Part shown: positions 24,422 to 33,488 of the stretch, in pieces
Position numbering within the stretch: position 1 is the first letter of the stretch
Layout: each line of letters begins with the position of its first letter
Assembly: GCA_014728295.1 (NCBI GenBank)
Contig: WJLW01000105.1
Span: forward strand, 1-64,000
Origin: Chitinivibrionales bacterium
Lineage (GTDB): Bacteria > Fibrobacterota > Chitinivibrionia > Chitinivibrionales > WJKA01
Direction of reading: 5' to 3'
Length of the DNA stretch: 64,000 nt
The notes under the pieces: model-generated
Told to the model about the DNA's origin: nothing
Seen by the model: the letters and a program-made list of their open reading frames with translations, nothing else
Databases searched by the model: none
Position numbers and translations under genes: made by a program

Positions 24422-26170
24422 TCATTTCTGAATTACGGTGTCCGATGATTCCATTTGCCGGTTACGTAATTCGATAGCATCGTCCACCAGCACCACCCGC
24501 AGTAGCTCTTCGGGAGTTGTCACGCCTTCTTCTATTTTCAAAATGCCATTCTGAATCAGTGTTTTGTGCTCTTTTGTCCGCAGCATTTTTCTGATTGCCG
24601 ATTCGCTGCCGTTATCGCCAATGATGGCACGCAGCTCTTCGTTCACGGTGATCAATTCGAAAATGCCGGTCCGACCTTTATAGCCCAGGTTTTCGCATTC
24701 CGCGCACCCCGCAGCCTGATACGAGGGCGGAATCGGCACCTCACCCAGCAGCATCTTCCATTTGTGCCTGACCTCTTCGGACGGCTCGCCCTTGACACGA
24801 CAGACCGGACACAACACACGCACCAGTCTCTGAGCCAGTATGGCAAGCAAAGAAGATGATATCAGAAATCCGGGTATGTCAAGGTCTCGCAGCCGCGCGA
24901 TTGCCGAAACTGCGTCGTTGGTGTGCAAAGTGGAAAAGACCAGGTGTCCGGTTTGTGAAGCACGAATGGCTATGCCGGCCGTTTCATTGTCACGAATTTC
25001 ACCAATCAGCACAACATCCGGGTCCTGACGCAGAATTGCACGAAGCGTCGAAGCAAACGTCACGCCCGCCTTTTCGTTGATCTGCACCTGATTGATGCCG
25101 GGTAATTTATGCTCGATCGGGTTTTCTATGGTGGTAATATTGATTTCTTTGTGACGAATGCGATTCAGGCAGGCAAACAGGGTCGATGATTTTCCGCTGC
25201 CGGTAGGTCCGGTCACGAATATCATGCCCTGCGGCTTTTCAATCACCTCCTCGATGTTTTCAAGCACGTGCCGGTCAAAGCCGAGGTTGGCAATATCGAG
25301 CAGCTTCTCGTCGTGCTTCAGCACACGCACGACGGTTTTTTCGCCGTAATGCGTGGGCAAGGTTGACACGCGAAAATCGTAATCATAGCCCTTGTACGAG
25401 TAGCGAATTCTCCCGTCCTGGGGGACGCGCTTTTCTGCGATATCGAGATCGGCCTGAATTTTGATACGCGAGGTCAGCGGCAGATACATTCCCGGCTCAA
25501 TGTCCATATGCTGACGCAGCATACCGTCGATACGCATACGCACTACTGCATGATACTCTGTCGGCTCAATGTGCACATCCGATGCGCGCAAACGAATCGC
25601 CTCATCAAAGATAAGCGAGGCCATCTTGACAACCGGCTCCGATTCGGTGCGCTTGCGGATTTCGTCAATCGTCATGGCCATATCGTCGTTTATCTGCGTT
25701 TTTTGATAATCTTTGGATAGCTTGCCTACCGTACGCTTGAAAGCATTGTCGCCGGCAAAATATTTCTGCCTGATGCGTTCCATTTCGGACGGGGCCGAGA
25801 GTGAGGTGCGAATGGTATAGCCGGTAGCCACTTGCGCATCCAGCACAATATCGAGATCGAGCGGATCGCCCACGGCAATATCGAGAATGTTTTCTTCCAG
25901 ACCGAGCGGAAAACAACGACCGTCTCGAAACAATTCAGAGGGTAAATCGCGCAACAGTTCGTTGTCAACCTTCTCTTCGATAAACACAAAAAACGGCATT
26001 CCGAACTGTTCGGCAAGGGCACGATAGACATGCTCTTCCGACAATCCATGCTGCTGAACAAGAATATCTCCCAGCAGGCAATGCTGCTCGAGCGCCGACC
26101 TTACGGCACGCTCGACAACATCGTCGGTGGTGATTTTTTTGCGGGTAAGCAGTTCGCCAAGTTTCATCAT
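24422..26170 (-). CDS. type IV pilus / type II secretion assembly ATPase (PilB/GspE)
   Basis: 582 aa. The N-terminal MshEN-type region (about 1-150) is followed by the hexameric ATPase core. Walker A is GPTGSGKS at 321-328; the Asp/Walker B region is PDVVLIGEIRD at 384-394 with Glu392 in the family position; the His box is GHLVFSTLHTND at 408-419. A zinc tetra-cysteine motif is present as C454-x2-C457 and C489-x2-C492, usual for extension ATPases and absent from retraction ATPases. The C-terminal GRTGIFEL is also typical. First gene of the operon with the secretin and the PilM/N protein. No platform protein, pilin or prepilin peptidase gene lies in the window. Confidence 0.94.
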   Translation of the reverse strand: MMKLGELLTRKKITTDDVVERAVRSALEQHCLLGDILVQQHGLSEEHVYRALAEQFGMPFFVFIEEKVDNELLRDLPSELFRDGRCFPLGLEENILDIAVGDPLDLDIVLDAQVATGYTIRTSLSAPSEMERIRQKYFAGDNAFKRTVGKLSKDYQKTQINDDMAMTIDEIRKRTESEPVVKMASLIFDEAIRLRASDVHIEPTEYHAVVRMRIDGMLRQHMDIEPGMYLPLTSRIKIQADLDIAEKRVPQDGRIRYSYKGYDYDFRVSTLPTHYGEKTVVRVLKHDEKLLDIANLGFDRHVLENIEEVIEKPQGMIFVTGPTGSGKSSTLFACLNRIRHKEINITTIENPIEHKLPGINQVQINEKAGVTFASTLRAILRQDPDVVLIGEIRDNETAGIAIRASQTGHLVFSTLHTNDAVSAIARLRDLDIPGFLISSSLLAILAQRLVRVLCPVCRVKGEPSEEVRHKWKMLLGEVPIPPSYQAAGCAECENLGYKGRTGIFELITVNEELRAIIGDNGSESAIRKMLRTKEHKTLIQNGILKIEEGVTTPEELLRVVLVDDAIELRNRQMESSDTVIQK

Positions 26171-26285
26171 TGCATAGCCGGGAAAACCCTTAAATATATG
26201 CGAAATGCTAGACTACGTTTAGGTTTTCGCAAAATTGCGGAATAACATTCAATATCCTTGTCATCATTGCAACAGCGCCCGGAAT

Positions 26286-27869
26286 TCAGGCGATTTCTTT
26301 CAATGCCGTTTGCACGGTTCGCCTGACTGCGCCCTTTCCCTGCAGCATATCCGTCACCAGATTAGCAAGGTCGGTCCCCGTGCTGCCGCGCTCATACAGG
26401 TCTTTGCCCATTATCGACGGATCGCCGATCAGTATCTTGAGGGCAGCCGCACTGGATGGCTTGCCGATTGCGGCCTCGCCGCCGCATGCCTCCAGTTTGT
26501 CTTTGATCGGGTCATCTTCAAGCTCAAAGGTATCACCGGCATCATCAACGCCGCAGGTGTAGCGCAGAAACCCCGCCACCGGCACTAAGACCAGATCAAT
26601 CTCACGCTTACCAATGCCGGCCTCCTGCGCGGCAAAATAGGTATCCATGAAACGGGGGGCCATTTTTGTTGAAGCATTCAATGCAATCCGCATCGGATCG
26701 TCCGGAATATTCGGATTGTTCAGACGCGCGATCGTATCTTTGGCAAACTGTTCGGTGGACATGCTTTTGGGCGACGGCACCGTTTCGACTACCAGGGCAA
26801 TTATGCGGTCAATCAAATGCCGGATGTCTTTGTCCTGCATGGCCTGGTAAATGCCGTAGGCTCCCCGGTATCCCAACAGCACGCCAAGCCCGGCAATAAC
26901 CGAGTGACTCATGTTGAGAATACGCAGCTTCATATCTTCATAACGTTTGACATTATCATAGGTAGATTCAACAAAAACTCCTTCCGCTTTTTCGAATTCG
27001 GGTCGACCGGCTGGAAAGAGATCTTCTATTGCCCAGTAGCGCGCTTTTTCGGTTACCACGAGGTTGGAGGTTATCTCGAGTTCCTGCAGTATCCGTTGTG
27101 CGCGATCATCGGCCGGCACGGCAATGCGGTCGATCATGGTATTGGGGCAGGCAAAACGTCGAGGATCCGAAACATACCCCAGAAAACCACGCGGTACAAA
27201 GCCTTTTTCTTCCCAGGCTTTGGCCACGGTTCTGATCGTGGCGGCCGTATAATGACCGTTTCCCGAAAAGTTAGTGCAACTGACAAAGGCAAAAGGCAAG
27301 CCGGCCTCAAACCGGGCACGCGCAAAAGCGGTCCACCTGGCGGGATCGGAATTAACCGAGCCGTTGACCAGGTCGTCCTTGAGCCGCGCACTGACCGGCT
27401 CGACAAACTCGCCCCCCTGATAATTTACTCCATACGCGCCCTCCGGGGCATTTATCGTCGCAAATTGAACTTCGGGATTGCGGGCGAATTCAAGCATTTT
27501 TTTGAAGGTCAGGCTCTCCCGGTTCGCGTCCACATAGAGCACCGAGGGGATTGAGCCCAGGATTTTCGGGCGCGCGTTGCCTTGTTCATTATCGTAAACA
27601 AGCTGGGTCATGAGATAATCGCAGGCCGCCAATTCGGCACAATAGCGAGCAGCATACGTTTCAATCCCGCACATTACACCATTGGCATTGCCGCTCTTGA
27701 TCAAGTCCTGAATAATATCCCCCGTGTGACCATAGGCCATTCTCCCGGCAGAGAAACACAATGCAGTGACCGGGAGTTGCGCTCCGTCATAACGAGGCAA
27801 TTCCACATTTTTTGATTCCCAGAAATCTGTTTGGCTAAGCAGCTTGCGTGTTAACAGTCTCTGCGCCAT
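26286..27869 (-). CDS. mannitol dehydrogenase-family polyol dehydrogenase
   Basis: 527 aa, a little longer than usual (about 480-500). The catalytic triad of long-chain polyol dehydrogenases is K314, N319 and H322 in MKLRILNMSHSV, with the same spacing as K295/N300/H303 of Pseudomonas mannitol 2-dehydrogenase. FVSCTNFSGNG (about 195-205) and PNTMIDRI (about 242-249) are further family segments. The N-terminal cofactor domain lacks an obvious classical GxGxFHR opening and instead has CFSAGRMAYGHTGDII, so a divergent subfamily is likely (tagaturonate reductase or similar). AAAGGG precedes the ATG. It is divergent from the glycosyltransferase operon. Confidence 0.85.
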   Translation of the reverse strand: MAQRLLTRKLLSQTDFWESKNVELPRYDGAQLPVTALCFSAGRMAYGHTGDIIQDLIKSGNANGVMCGIETYAARYCAELAACDYLMTQLVYDNEQGNARPKILGSIPSVLYVDANRESLTFKKMLEFARNPEVQFATINAPEGAYGVNYQGGEFVEPVSARLKDDLVNGSVNSDPARWTAFARARFEAGLPFAFVSCTNFSGNGHYTAATIRTVAKAWEEKGFVPRGFLGYVSDPRRFACPNTMIDRIAVPADDRAQRILQELEITSNLVVTEKARYWAIEDLFPAGRPEFEKAEGVFVESTYDNVKRYEDMKLRILNMSHSVIAGLGVLLGYRGAYGIYQAMQDKDIRHLIDRIIALVVETVPSPKSMSTEQFAKDTIARLNNPNIPDDPMRIALNASTKMAPRFMDTYFAAQEAGIGKREIDLVLVPVAGFLRYTCGVDDAGDTFELEDDPIKDKLEACGGEAAIGKPSSAAALKILIGDPSIMGKDLYERGSTGTDLANLVTDMLQGKGAVRRTVQTALKEIA

Positions 27870-27909
27870 ACGTTCCCTTTCATTCGTAATATCCTGATTT
27901 CATTAATAA

Positions 27910-27938
27910 TTGCATATAATTGACCAATGATGTAGACT
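27910..27938 (+). promoter_or_regulatory. weak predicted promoter of the glycosyltransferase operon
   Basis: TTGCAT (27910-27915) and TAGACT (27933-27938) are 17 nt apart, about 100 nt upstream of the start at 28037. Between promoter and gene is a 9-bp tandem duplication, GTGTAGCAA twice, at 27973-27990. Confidence 0.25.
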
Positions 27939-28036
27939 AAAAGAAATTGAGTGCAATATCCTTTCCCGTCCGGTGTAGCAAGTGTAGCAAGTGTCCGAAA
28001 AGGCAAAGGTAGAAAAAATACATTGCGGGGCTGATT

Positions 28037-29248
28037 ATGAACATTGTATTAGTCAATTCCGAGTACCCGTCTCCGTCGGGCGTGGACCACGGTGGAATTG
28101 CTACCTACACCTGCACTATGGCCAATGCATTGATGAAGCTGGGGCATGCGGCGACCATTATCAGCAAAAGAGGCGCGGCTCTGGATGAATTAGTCCCTGA
28201 AGTTCGATTGTTCGAAGTCGACCCGCAACTGCCGTCACTACCGGTAAGACCACTCAAAAAAATGATCAATGGCGCAATTCTCTGGGAAAAAGGTTACGCA
28301 AAGTCCGTTGCGTCGCGGGTCATGGCCCTTCATCGCCGGGAGCCCGTTGATGCGGTTATCGTCCCGGACTATAATGGTTTGGGATATTATTTCAAAAAAA
28401 ATTCTCCGTTCAGAGCTATCACCTATTTCCACACACCGACATATTTGGTGGATTCATACAATAACGCACCGGCTGCCTTGGGCAAGCGACTGTGGTATCG
28501 ATTTGAGCGGCAGGCGGCTCTGAGATCCCGCCACTTTCTGTGTCCCTCGCTGGGACTCAAAAACAGAGTAATTGCCGATTACAACCTGGCTGCGCATTCC
28601 ATATCATGCCTGCCGCAGCCGCTGGACCTCGCTCCTTTTGAAGCAACGACCTGGATTAAGAAAAAGAAAGACACGTTCGACATCCTGTTTGTTGGAAGGC
28701 TGGAGCTGCGCAAAGGCGCGAATGTACTGGCGCAGGCAATGAAATATATCCTGGCGATGAATGAACGCGTGCGCTTTACGCTGGCCGGGGAGACGGAAAC
28801 AATTGACAAACGAAATACGCAGGTCTCTCTGGAAAGATCGCTGACAGACAAGGAACGTGAGCGCCTTTACGTTCTGGGTCCGGTCAATCGTAACGCCTTG
28901 CCGGCTCTGTACCGGCAATCGGATGTGCTCGTGGTACCATCAAACTTTGAAAATGCACCCTATGTAATACTTGAGGCAATGGCTTCGCATCTTCCCGTTG
29001 TCGGATCGCAGGTAACGGGCATCAACGAGCTGATCCGCCACGACCAAAACGGACTGCTCTTCGAACCGCAGAGCATGGACGGACTTCTGGGGTGCCTGCA
29101 AAGGCTCATGGAAGATGAAGCACTTGCCGAACGCATAGCCGAACAGGCCTATCAGGAGATCCGCATACGTCACGATCCGGAAGAGATTGCCCGACAAACG
29201 GTGGATCATCTTGCATCTCTCGATCAGGTGCGGAAAACGGCACAATGA
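28037..29248 (+). CDS. glycosyltransferase family 4 protein
   Basis: 403 aa with a GT-B fold. The N-terminus MNIVLVNSEYPSPSGVDHGG IATYT is the usual glycine-rich acceptor-domain start. The donor domain contains FDILFVGRLELRKGANVL at about 215-232 and the nucleotide-sugar E-x7-E motif in FENAPYVILEAMASHLPVVGS, followed by GLLFEPQSMDGL. It transfers a sugar, with retention, to a growing lipid-linked or surface glycan; donor and acceptor are unknown. Its stop overlaps the next glycosyltransferase by 4 bp. Confidence 0.92.
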   Translation: MNIVLVNSEYPSPSGVDHGGIATYTCTMANALMKLGHAATIISKRGAALDELVPEVRLFEVDPQLPSLPVRPLKKMINGAILWEKGYAKSVASRVMALHRREPVDAVIVPDYNGLGYYFKKNSPFRAITYFHTPTYLVDSYNNAPAALGKRLWYRFERQAALRSRHFLCPSLGLKNRVIADYNLAAHSISCLPQPLDLAPFEATTWIKKKKDTFDILFVGRLELRKGANVLAQAMKYILAMNERVRFTLAGETETIDKRNTQVSLERSLTDKERERLYVLGPVNRNALPALYRQSDVLVVPSNFENAPYVILEAMASHLPVVGSQVTGINELIRHDQNGLLFEPQSMDGLLGCLQRLMEDEALAERIAEQAYQEIRIRHDPEEIARQTVDHLASLDQVRKTAQ

Positions 29249-30483
29249 ACATTGTCTACTTGTCCAGCGAATATCCCCCCGAAACCGGATTTGGCGGAAT
29301 TGCCACGTATACCCGCTATAGTGCTCTAACAATGAGTCGGCGCGGTCACCGGGTGCAGGTCATATCCAGATCGCTGCAACAAAGTTCGACCCTGAGAAAA
29401 GCTGAGGGAGTTACCGTTCATCGCATCCCCCCGGTACACTATCCCTTGCCGCAGGGCAAGCTGTTCTTTCCGATTCGCACCCTTTTTTACCGGGCAATCC
29501 CCCAATCCCTTATTCGTTATACCTGGGCCAAGGCTGCCGCGCACACATGCAGAGAACTGGCTCGCCGCGAAGCTATTGACATACTGGAATTCCCGGAATG
29601 CGGCGCCGAAGGATATTTCATCTCCGGCCTTAAGGCAACAGTTACTGTCGCACGTTTGCATACGCCCTGGGAAATGGTACGAGAGCTCGATGATATTGCG
29701 GAATCACTTCCCGACAGGATCGTGCTGGGCCATTGCGAAAGACAGGCAGTCGCCAAAGCCCGCCTGGTTACCTCGCCTTCCCGGGCCCTGGCCGATATAG
29801 TGCGTACCAGATGGTCTCTCAAATCGGTCACCGCCTATCCGAATCCGATTGCACCTGAAGAATTCCCCCTCACAAAAGGCGGCGCCTGGATTTATACGGG
29901 GCGCGTTGAAAAGCGCAAAGGTGTCCACCTGCTGCTTCAGGCCTATCGACTACTTGGTGAGACAATGCGCCCTCCCCCCCTTTTGCTGCTGGGAAAACCC
30001 TATGGAACCTCAACAAGCGGCAAGCAATATGCGCAAGAGGTCGAAGAGCTGGTTGCCCAATGTTCGCAGGTCGGCAAGGTATCGTGGATTAAAGGTGTCG
30101 AGCACTGCGAAGTAAAAAATTATCTGCAACAATCTTCAGCGGCCATTTTTCCGTCACTCTGGGAAAATTTCCCCTATGCCTGCATGGAAGCAATGGCCTG
30201 CGGCTGTACGGTGATTGCCGCACGTTGCGGAGGCTATCCCGAAATGGTGGCAAACCGGCAGACCGGCCTGCTGTTTGCAACCGGCGACGCAAACGATCTC
30301 GCCGACAAGCTTCAATTTGCGATTGAGAATCCCGATATTGCCCGGGAACTCGGGATGCAGGCACGTCGATTTGTGAGCGAGCACTTCTCGTGTGAAAAGC
30401 TTGGGGCAGGTATCGAAGACATGTACCTTTCGGCACTCATAGACCAGACACATGGACAAACAGCACGGCATTCGACTCATTAA
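29245..30483 (+). CDS. glycosyltransferase family 4 protein
   Basis: 412 aa; a second GT-B enzyme similar in layout to the previous gene (MNIVYLSSEYPPETGFGG at the start). GAWIYTGRVEKRKGVHLLL opens the donor domain at about 212-230, and the E-x7-E motif appears in LWENFPYACMEAMACGCTV, followed by GYPEMVANRQTGLLF. Start and stop overlap both neighbours (4 bp and 32 bp), so the three genes are probably translated together. The pair plus the flippase suggests a small surface-glycan assembly unit. Confidence 0.92.
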   Translation: MNIVYLSSEYPPETGFGGIATYTRYSALTMSRRGHRVQVISRSLQQSSTLRKAEGVTVHRIPPVHYPLPQGKLFFPIRTLFYRAIPQSLIRYTWAKAAAHTCRELARREAIDILEFPECGAEGYFISGLKATVTVARLHTPWEMVRELDDIAESLPDRIVLGHCERQAVAKARLVTSPSRALADIVRTRWSLKSVTAYPNPIAPEEFPLTKGGAWIYTGRVEKRKGVHLLLQAYRLLGETMRPPPLLLLGKPYGTSTSGKQYAQEVEELVAQCSQVGKVSWIKGVEHCEVKNYLQQSSAAIFPSLWENFPYACMEAMACGCTVIAARCGGYPEMVANRQTGLLFATGDANDLADKLQFAIENPDIARELGMQARRFVSEHFSCEKLGAGIEDMYLSALIDQTHGQTARHSTH

Positions 30484-32008
30484 AAACTCAGTGTTGACCT
30501 TGTTCAACACTTTTTTTATGCTGGGTACTACCTGGGTAATATCAATCTGGGTGGCGCGCCAGTTGGGGCCGGAATCCTACGGTGTGTTCACGCTGGTATT
30601 GTGGTTTACCGGCACGATATCGTGGGCCATGGGCATGGGTCTCATACATGCTGTAACCAAATTCATCGCCGAATATCAAGGCAAAGGCGAGGGCGCGCAA
30701 TGTACGCCGATCGTCATTTTTGTCCTGAAAGTCGAACTGGCGCTTACCGGCGTGAGCACAGTCGTGCTGCTTTTTTTCAGGTCACAGATTGCCGATTATT
30801 TCTTCTCACCCAACGAAAGTTTTTTCTTTCTGCTTGCATTTCTGGGCCTGGTTCCCGGCGTCATCACCGCAATTTTTTCGGCGACAATCGAAGGACTGCA
30901 AAAATTCGAATACTTTACGCTGTCAAATTTCGTTATTACCCCGCTTTCGTTTGTCAGCAAAGTTATCGTTTTGTGGCTTGGCAAAGGAATAAACGGCCTG
31001 CTCGTGGTTATGCTGGTTTTTTCATTTGCAAATGCGCTTTTTTATGCGATTGTGCTGCACCGCGAGGGCATAGTGCGTGCCGCCAATATACGCTCCGTTC
31101 CCGGCGAACTCAGGAAGCGATTGTTGAAATACAATGCCAGCGTCATGGCAATTCTGGCATGTGACAAGATAGTGTGGGACAAGAGTGAAAATTTTTTTCT
31201 GGGACGCTTTTGCCCGGCTTCCGAGATCGGCTTTTACAATCTGGGTTTCAATGTCGCCCAGCGATTTACCTCGATACTGCCGCAGACATTCTGGCGCGTG
31301 CTTTTTCCTGCGATGTCGGGATATTTCGGCTCCGGCTCGCAGGATAAAATGAAGCGGCTGTTTTTCATATCAACGCGCTACCTGGCTTTTTTCGCCTTCC
31401 CTTCCGGCATCGCCGGGATGATACTGTCCTACCAGATCATTCATTACCTTTACGGACACGATTTCATCGGCGCCCAGCGCGTTTTGCAAATAATCTGCGT
31501 CTCGTCAATATTTTCAAGCCTCTCCAATCCGGCGTCGGCTGTACTCTATGGTTTTGAAAAGCAGGCATTCATATATAAATACGGGCTGGTTCTGGCGGTG
31601 ATCAATATTGCACTCGATGTTTTTCTGATTCGCCGATACGGAGCAGTTGGTGCGGCTATCTGCTACGGCATAACGACCGTTCTCGGTTCGATCGGGGGCT
31701 TGATTTATACCTGCCGTCTGATGAAGCTGATCTATCCATTTTATTCGGTATTTAAAATCATCTTCGCAACCATTATCATGGGGCTGACGATGGAACTGGT
31801 GCTGCTGCAAAACCAGGAGGTTCCCGGCTTTATCATCTCCGTTATCTCCGGCGCCGGGGTCTACCTTATTTGCTCGCTGGTGCTGGGGACCTTCGAGAAG
31901 GAAGATTATATCATCCTGGACAGCGTAAAAAAAATTCTGCCCGGCAGAACCAAGGGGGTGGTGGATGCGGCAACCAGTTTCATTTCGCAATTCAAAAACG
32001 GTCGGTAA
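30452..32008 (+). CDS. polysaccharide flippase (Wzx/MATE-like, oligosaccharide translocase)
   Basis: 518 aa with twelve to fourteen hydrophobic segments. The N-terminus IKNSVLTLFNTFFMLGTTWVISIWVARQLGP followed by ESYGVFTLV is the typical start of lipid-linked oligosaccharide flippases (MOP superfamily). It carries undecaprenyl-linked glycan across the inner membrane. It overlaps the preceding glycosyltransferase by 32 bp, and its stop is 10 bp from that of the convergent lipoprotein gene. No Wzy polymerase or Wzz gene is visible here. Confidence 0.9.
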   Translation: MDKQHGIRLIKNSVLTLFNTFFMLGTTWVISIWVARQLGPESYGVFTLVLWFTGTISWAMGMGLIHAVTKFIAEYQGKGEGAQCTPIVIFVLKVELALTGVSTVVLLFFRSQIADYFFSPNESFFFLLAFLGLVPGVITAIFSATIEGLQKFEYFTLSNFVITPLSFVSKVIVLWLGKGINGLLVVMLVFSFANALFYAIVLHREGIVRAANIRSVPGELRKRLLKYNASVMAILACDKIVWDKSENFFLGRFCPASEIGFYNLGFNVAQRFTSILPQTFWRVLFPAMSGYFGSGSQDKMKRLFFISTRYLAFFAFPSGIAGMILSYQIIHYLYGHDFIGAQRVLQIICVSSIFSSLSNPASAVLYGFEKQAFIYKYGLVLAVINIALDVFLIRRYGAVGAAICYGITTVLGSIGGLIYTCRLMKLIYPFYSVFKIIFATIIMGLTMELVLLQNQEVPGFIISVISGAGVYLICSLVLGTFEKEDYIILDSVKKILPGRTKGVVDAATSFISQFKNGR

Positions 32009-32018
32009 GAGAAGCTGC

Positions 32019-32735
32019 TCAAAGAAAATCCGGCAGTTCAAACCACTTGTCAAGTACCCACAAGGCCGGATTGTCGGGATCACGCACAACATAAAAAACC
32101 TGCGGCCCGATTCCGATCACATAGCTGCCGAAAAGCGAGAAAATTCGGTCTGATTTTATGTACAGCGCCGATGTTTCGGATGTTTTGTATTCGACCGAAA
32201 GCGTGTCATGAATCAGCACTTCTTCGCAGAGCATATCAATAGGCGACGAATCAGCAGAGGTAGTATCATACCGGCATACCGTATCGATGCGCACGAAGGT
32301 ATCCTTCACGGAAACATCGCTTATATCAAGCAGCAAATACAACTCCTCGACATTTTCGAACAGATTTTTGTGGATTGAGATTTCATCCGAGTAGGTTATA
32401 TAATTGTATGAGTTGAGACTGTCAATAAACACAAATCCCGAATCCAGTACTTCAACGGCGGAACGTGCGCTCAGTTTATTGAGATTCTGCAGGTTGTTGC
32501 GGGGAACATAATACCTGAAGTCTTTACGCGATGAGAATAGATCCCGAAACAGTTGCAAGCGTCTGGTTTCATAGGCCTTTTCGAGCAGATCCAGCACCCC
32601 GCGCGGAGAGGTTCGCAGCGGCGAGGCATTGTTGAGGCCGGTTTCGGGGAAAAATGGATTGTTGCAGCTAATCCAGAGTATTGTTGCAGCAGCAATCGCA
32701 AGTAGCAGCCGGCTTTTGACAAGATGCGCATTCAT
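32019..32735 (-). CDS. hypothetical lipoprotein, NTF2-like architecture
   Basis: 238 aa. A lipoprotein signal peptide ends in ILWISC (Cys24), followed by NNPFFPETG. The early part (SPRGVLDLLEKAYETRRLQLFRDLF followed by SSRKDFRYYVP) resembles the helix-strand opening of the lipoprotein encoded next upstream (EFKEILRGTNARFTKSTYED), and both end in a Trp-containing strand near the C-terminus (LWVLDKWFELPDF and WSIVFWKDTPES). That is the pattern of an NTF2/SnoaL-like fold, but no active site is recognised. It is the last gene of a unit with rsmA, a barrel protein and the other lipoprotein, separated by 193 bp. Confidence 0.7.
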   Translation of the reverse strand: MNAHLVKSRLLLAIAAATILWISCNNPFFPETGLNNASPLRTSPRGVLDLLEKAYETRRLQLFRDLFSSRKDFRYYVPRNNLQNLNKLSARSAVEVLDSGFVFIDSLNSYNYITYSDEISIHKNLFENVEELYLLLDISDVSVKDTFVRIDTVCRYDTTSADSSPIDMLCEEVLIHDTLSVEYKTSETSALYIKSDRIFSLFGSYVIGIGPQVFYVVRDPDNPALWVLDKWFELPDFL

Positions 32736-32928
32736 TGATGTTTAATATAGTTAAAAAAGGCGGCTATTTGGATGAAAACCAGCAGTACGCCATCATAAAT
32801 TCCGTTCATAGAACCGTCCAGAACAAAATTGAACGTACAACTGCCGGCCGGAAGATTGCCCGGCGATTCGAGTGTTGTTTGGGTTGGATCGGGACGGGAT
32901 TATGAGCAGGAATAAGAGTACGACGAGA

Positions 32929-33486
32929 TTAGAAGGGATCAACAAACGCCGGATCGAAAAAGCTCAATTCAGATTCGGGCGTATCCTTCCAGAATACAAT
33001 CGACCACGTATTCTTAACATCAATAAAAACCAGTTTGAAATGATGAGTACTTACGAGCGTATCACCGAATTGAGTTGAGGCCGTTTTCGACTTGCGAAAA
33101 ATCGAGGCGGTATCATTCTTATTAAAAATGCGCGTACTGTCATTAAACATCGACCAACGCACGTTGAGCCGGTATGTATTGGTCTCATCCGGGCCGATAT
33201 ACTTGTCTACAATCCAGTTAAGCCGGGTTACCAGTTGATCTTTGCCCTTCTGTTTGCCGCGAGCATCCTCATAAATCAGCTTATCGTGGAAAATGTCTTC
33301 ATAGGTCGACTTGGTAAAGCGGGCATTAGTACCGCGCAGAATCTCCTTGAATTCGAGAGGATCGGAACGCACGGCATCAGGCGATTCTGCCGGGCGTACG
33401 CCAAAAAGATCGCATTGGCAGAGCAGTGCCGAACCCGCTGCTAACGCAATTAAAACCCGGAAGCGAAACTCAATTAAAATATTCAT
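32929..33486 (-). CDS. hypothetical lipoprotein, NTF2-like architecture
   Basis: 185 aa. Signal peptide with the possible lipobox LLCQC (Cys24-25), followed by DLFGVRPAESP. The mature domain has a long helix and a curved sheet pattern ending in HHFKLVFIDVKNTWSIVFWKD. It looks like a distant paralogue of the neighbouring 238-aa lipoprotein. It starts 2 bp after the barrel-protein stop, so it is co-transcribed. Function unknown; outer-membrane partner of the barrel is a guess from the layout. Confidence 0.7.
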   Translation of the reverse strand: MNILIEFRFRVLIALAAGSALLCQCDLFGVRPAESPDAVRSDPLEFKEILRGTNARFTKSTYEDIFHDKLIYEDARGKQKGKDQLVTRLNWIVDKYIGPDETNTYRLNVRWSMFNDSTRIFNKNDTASIFRKSKTASTQFGDTLVSTHHFKLVFIDVKNTWSIVFWKDTPESELSFFDPAFVDPF

Positions 33487-33488
33487 GC

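Noticed and set aside
30452-30483. The 32-bp overlap of the second glycosyltransferase and the flippase read as evidence of a wrong flippase start
   Set aside because: The flippase N-terminus starts at the family-typical place, and the overlap is compatible with the other overlaps in this operon.
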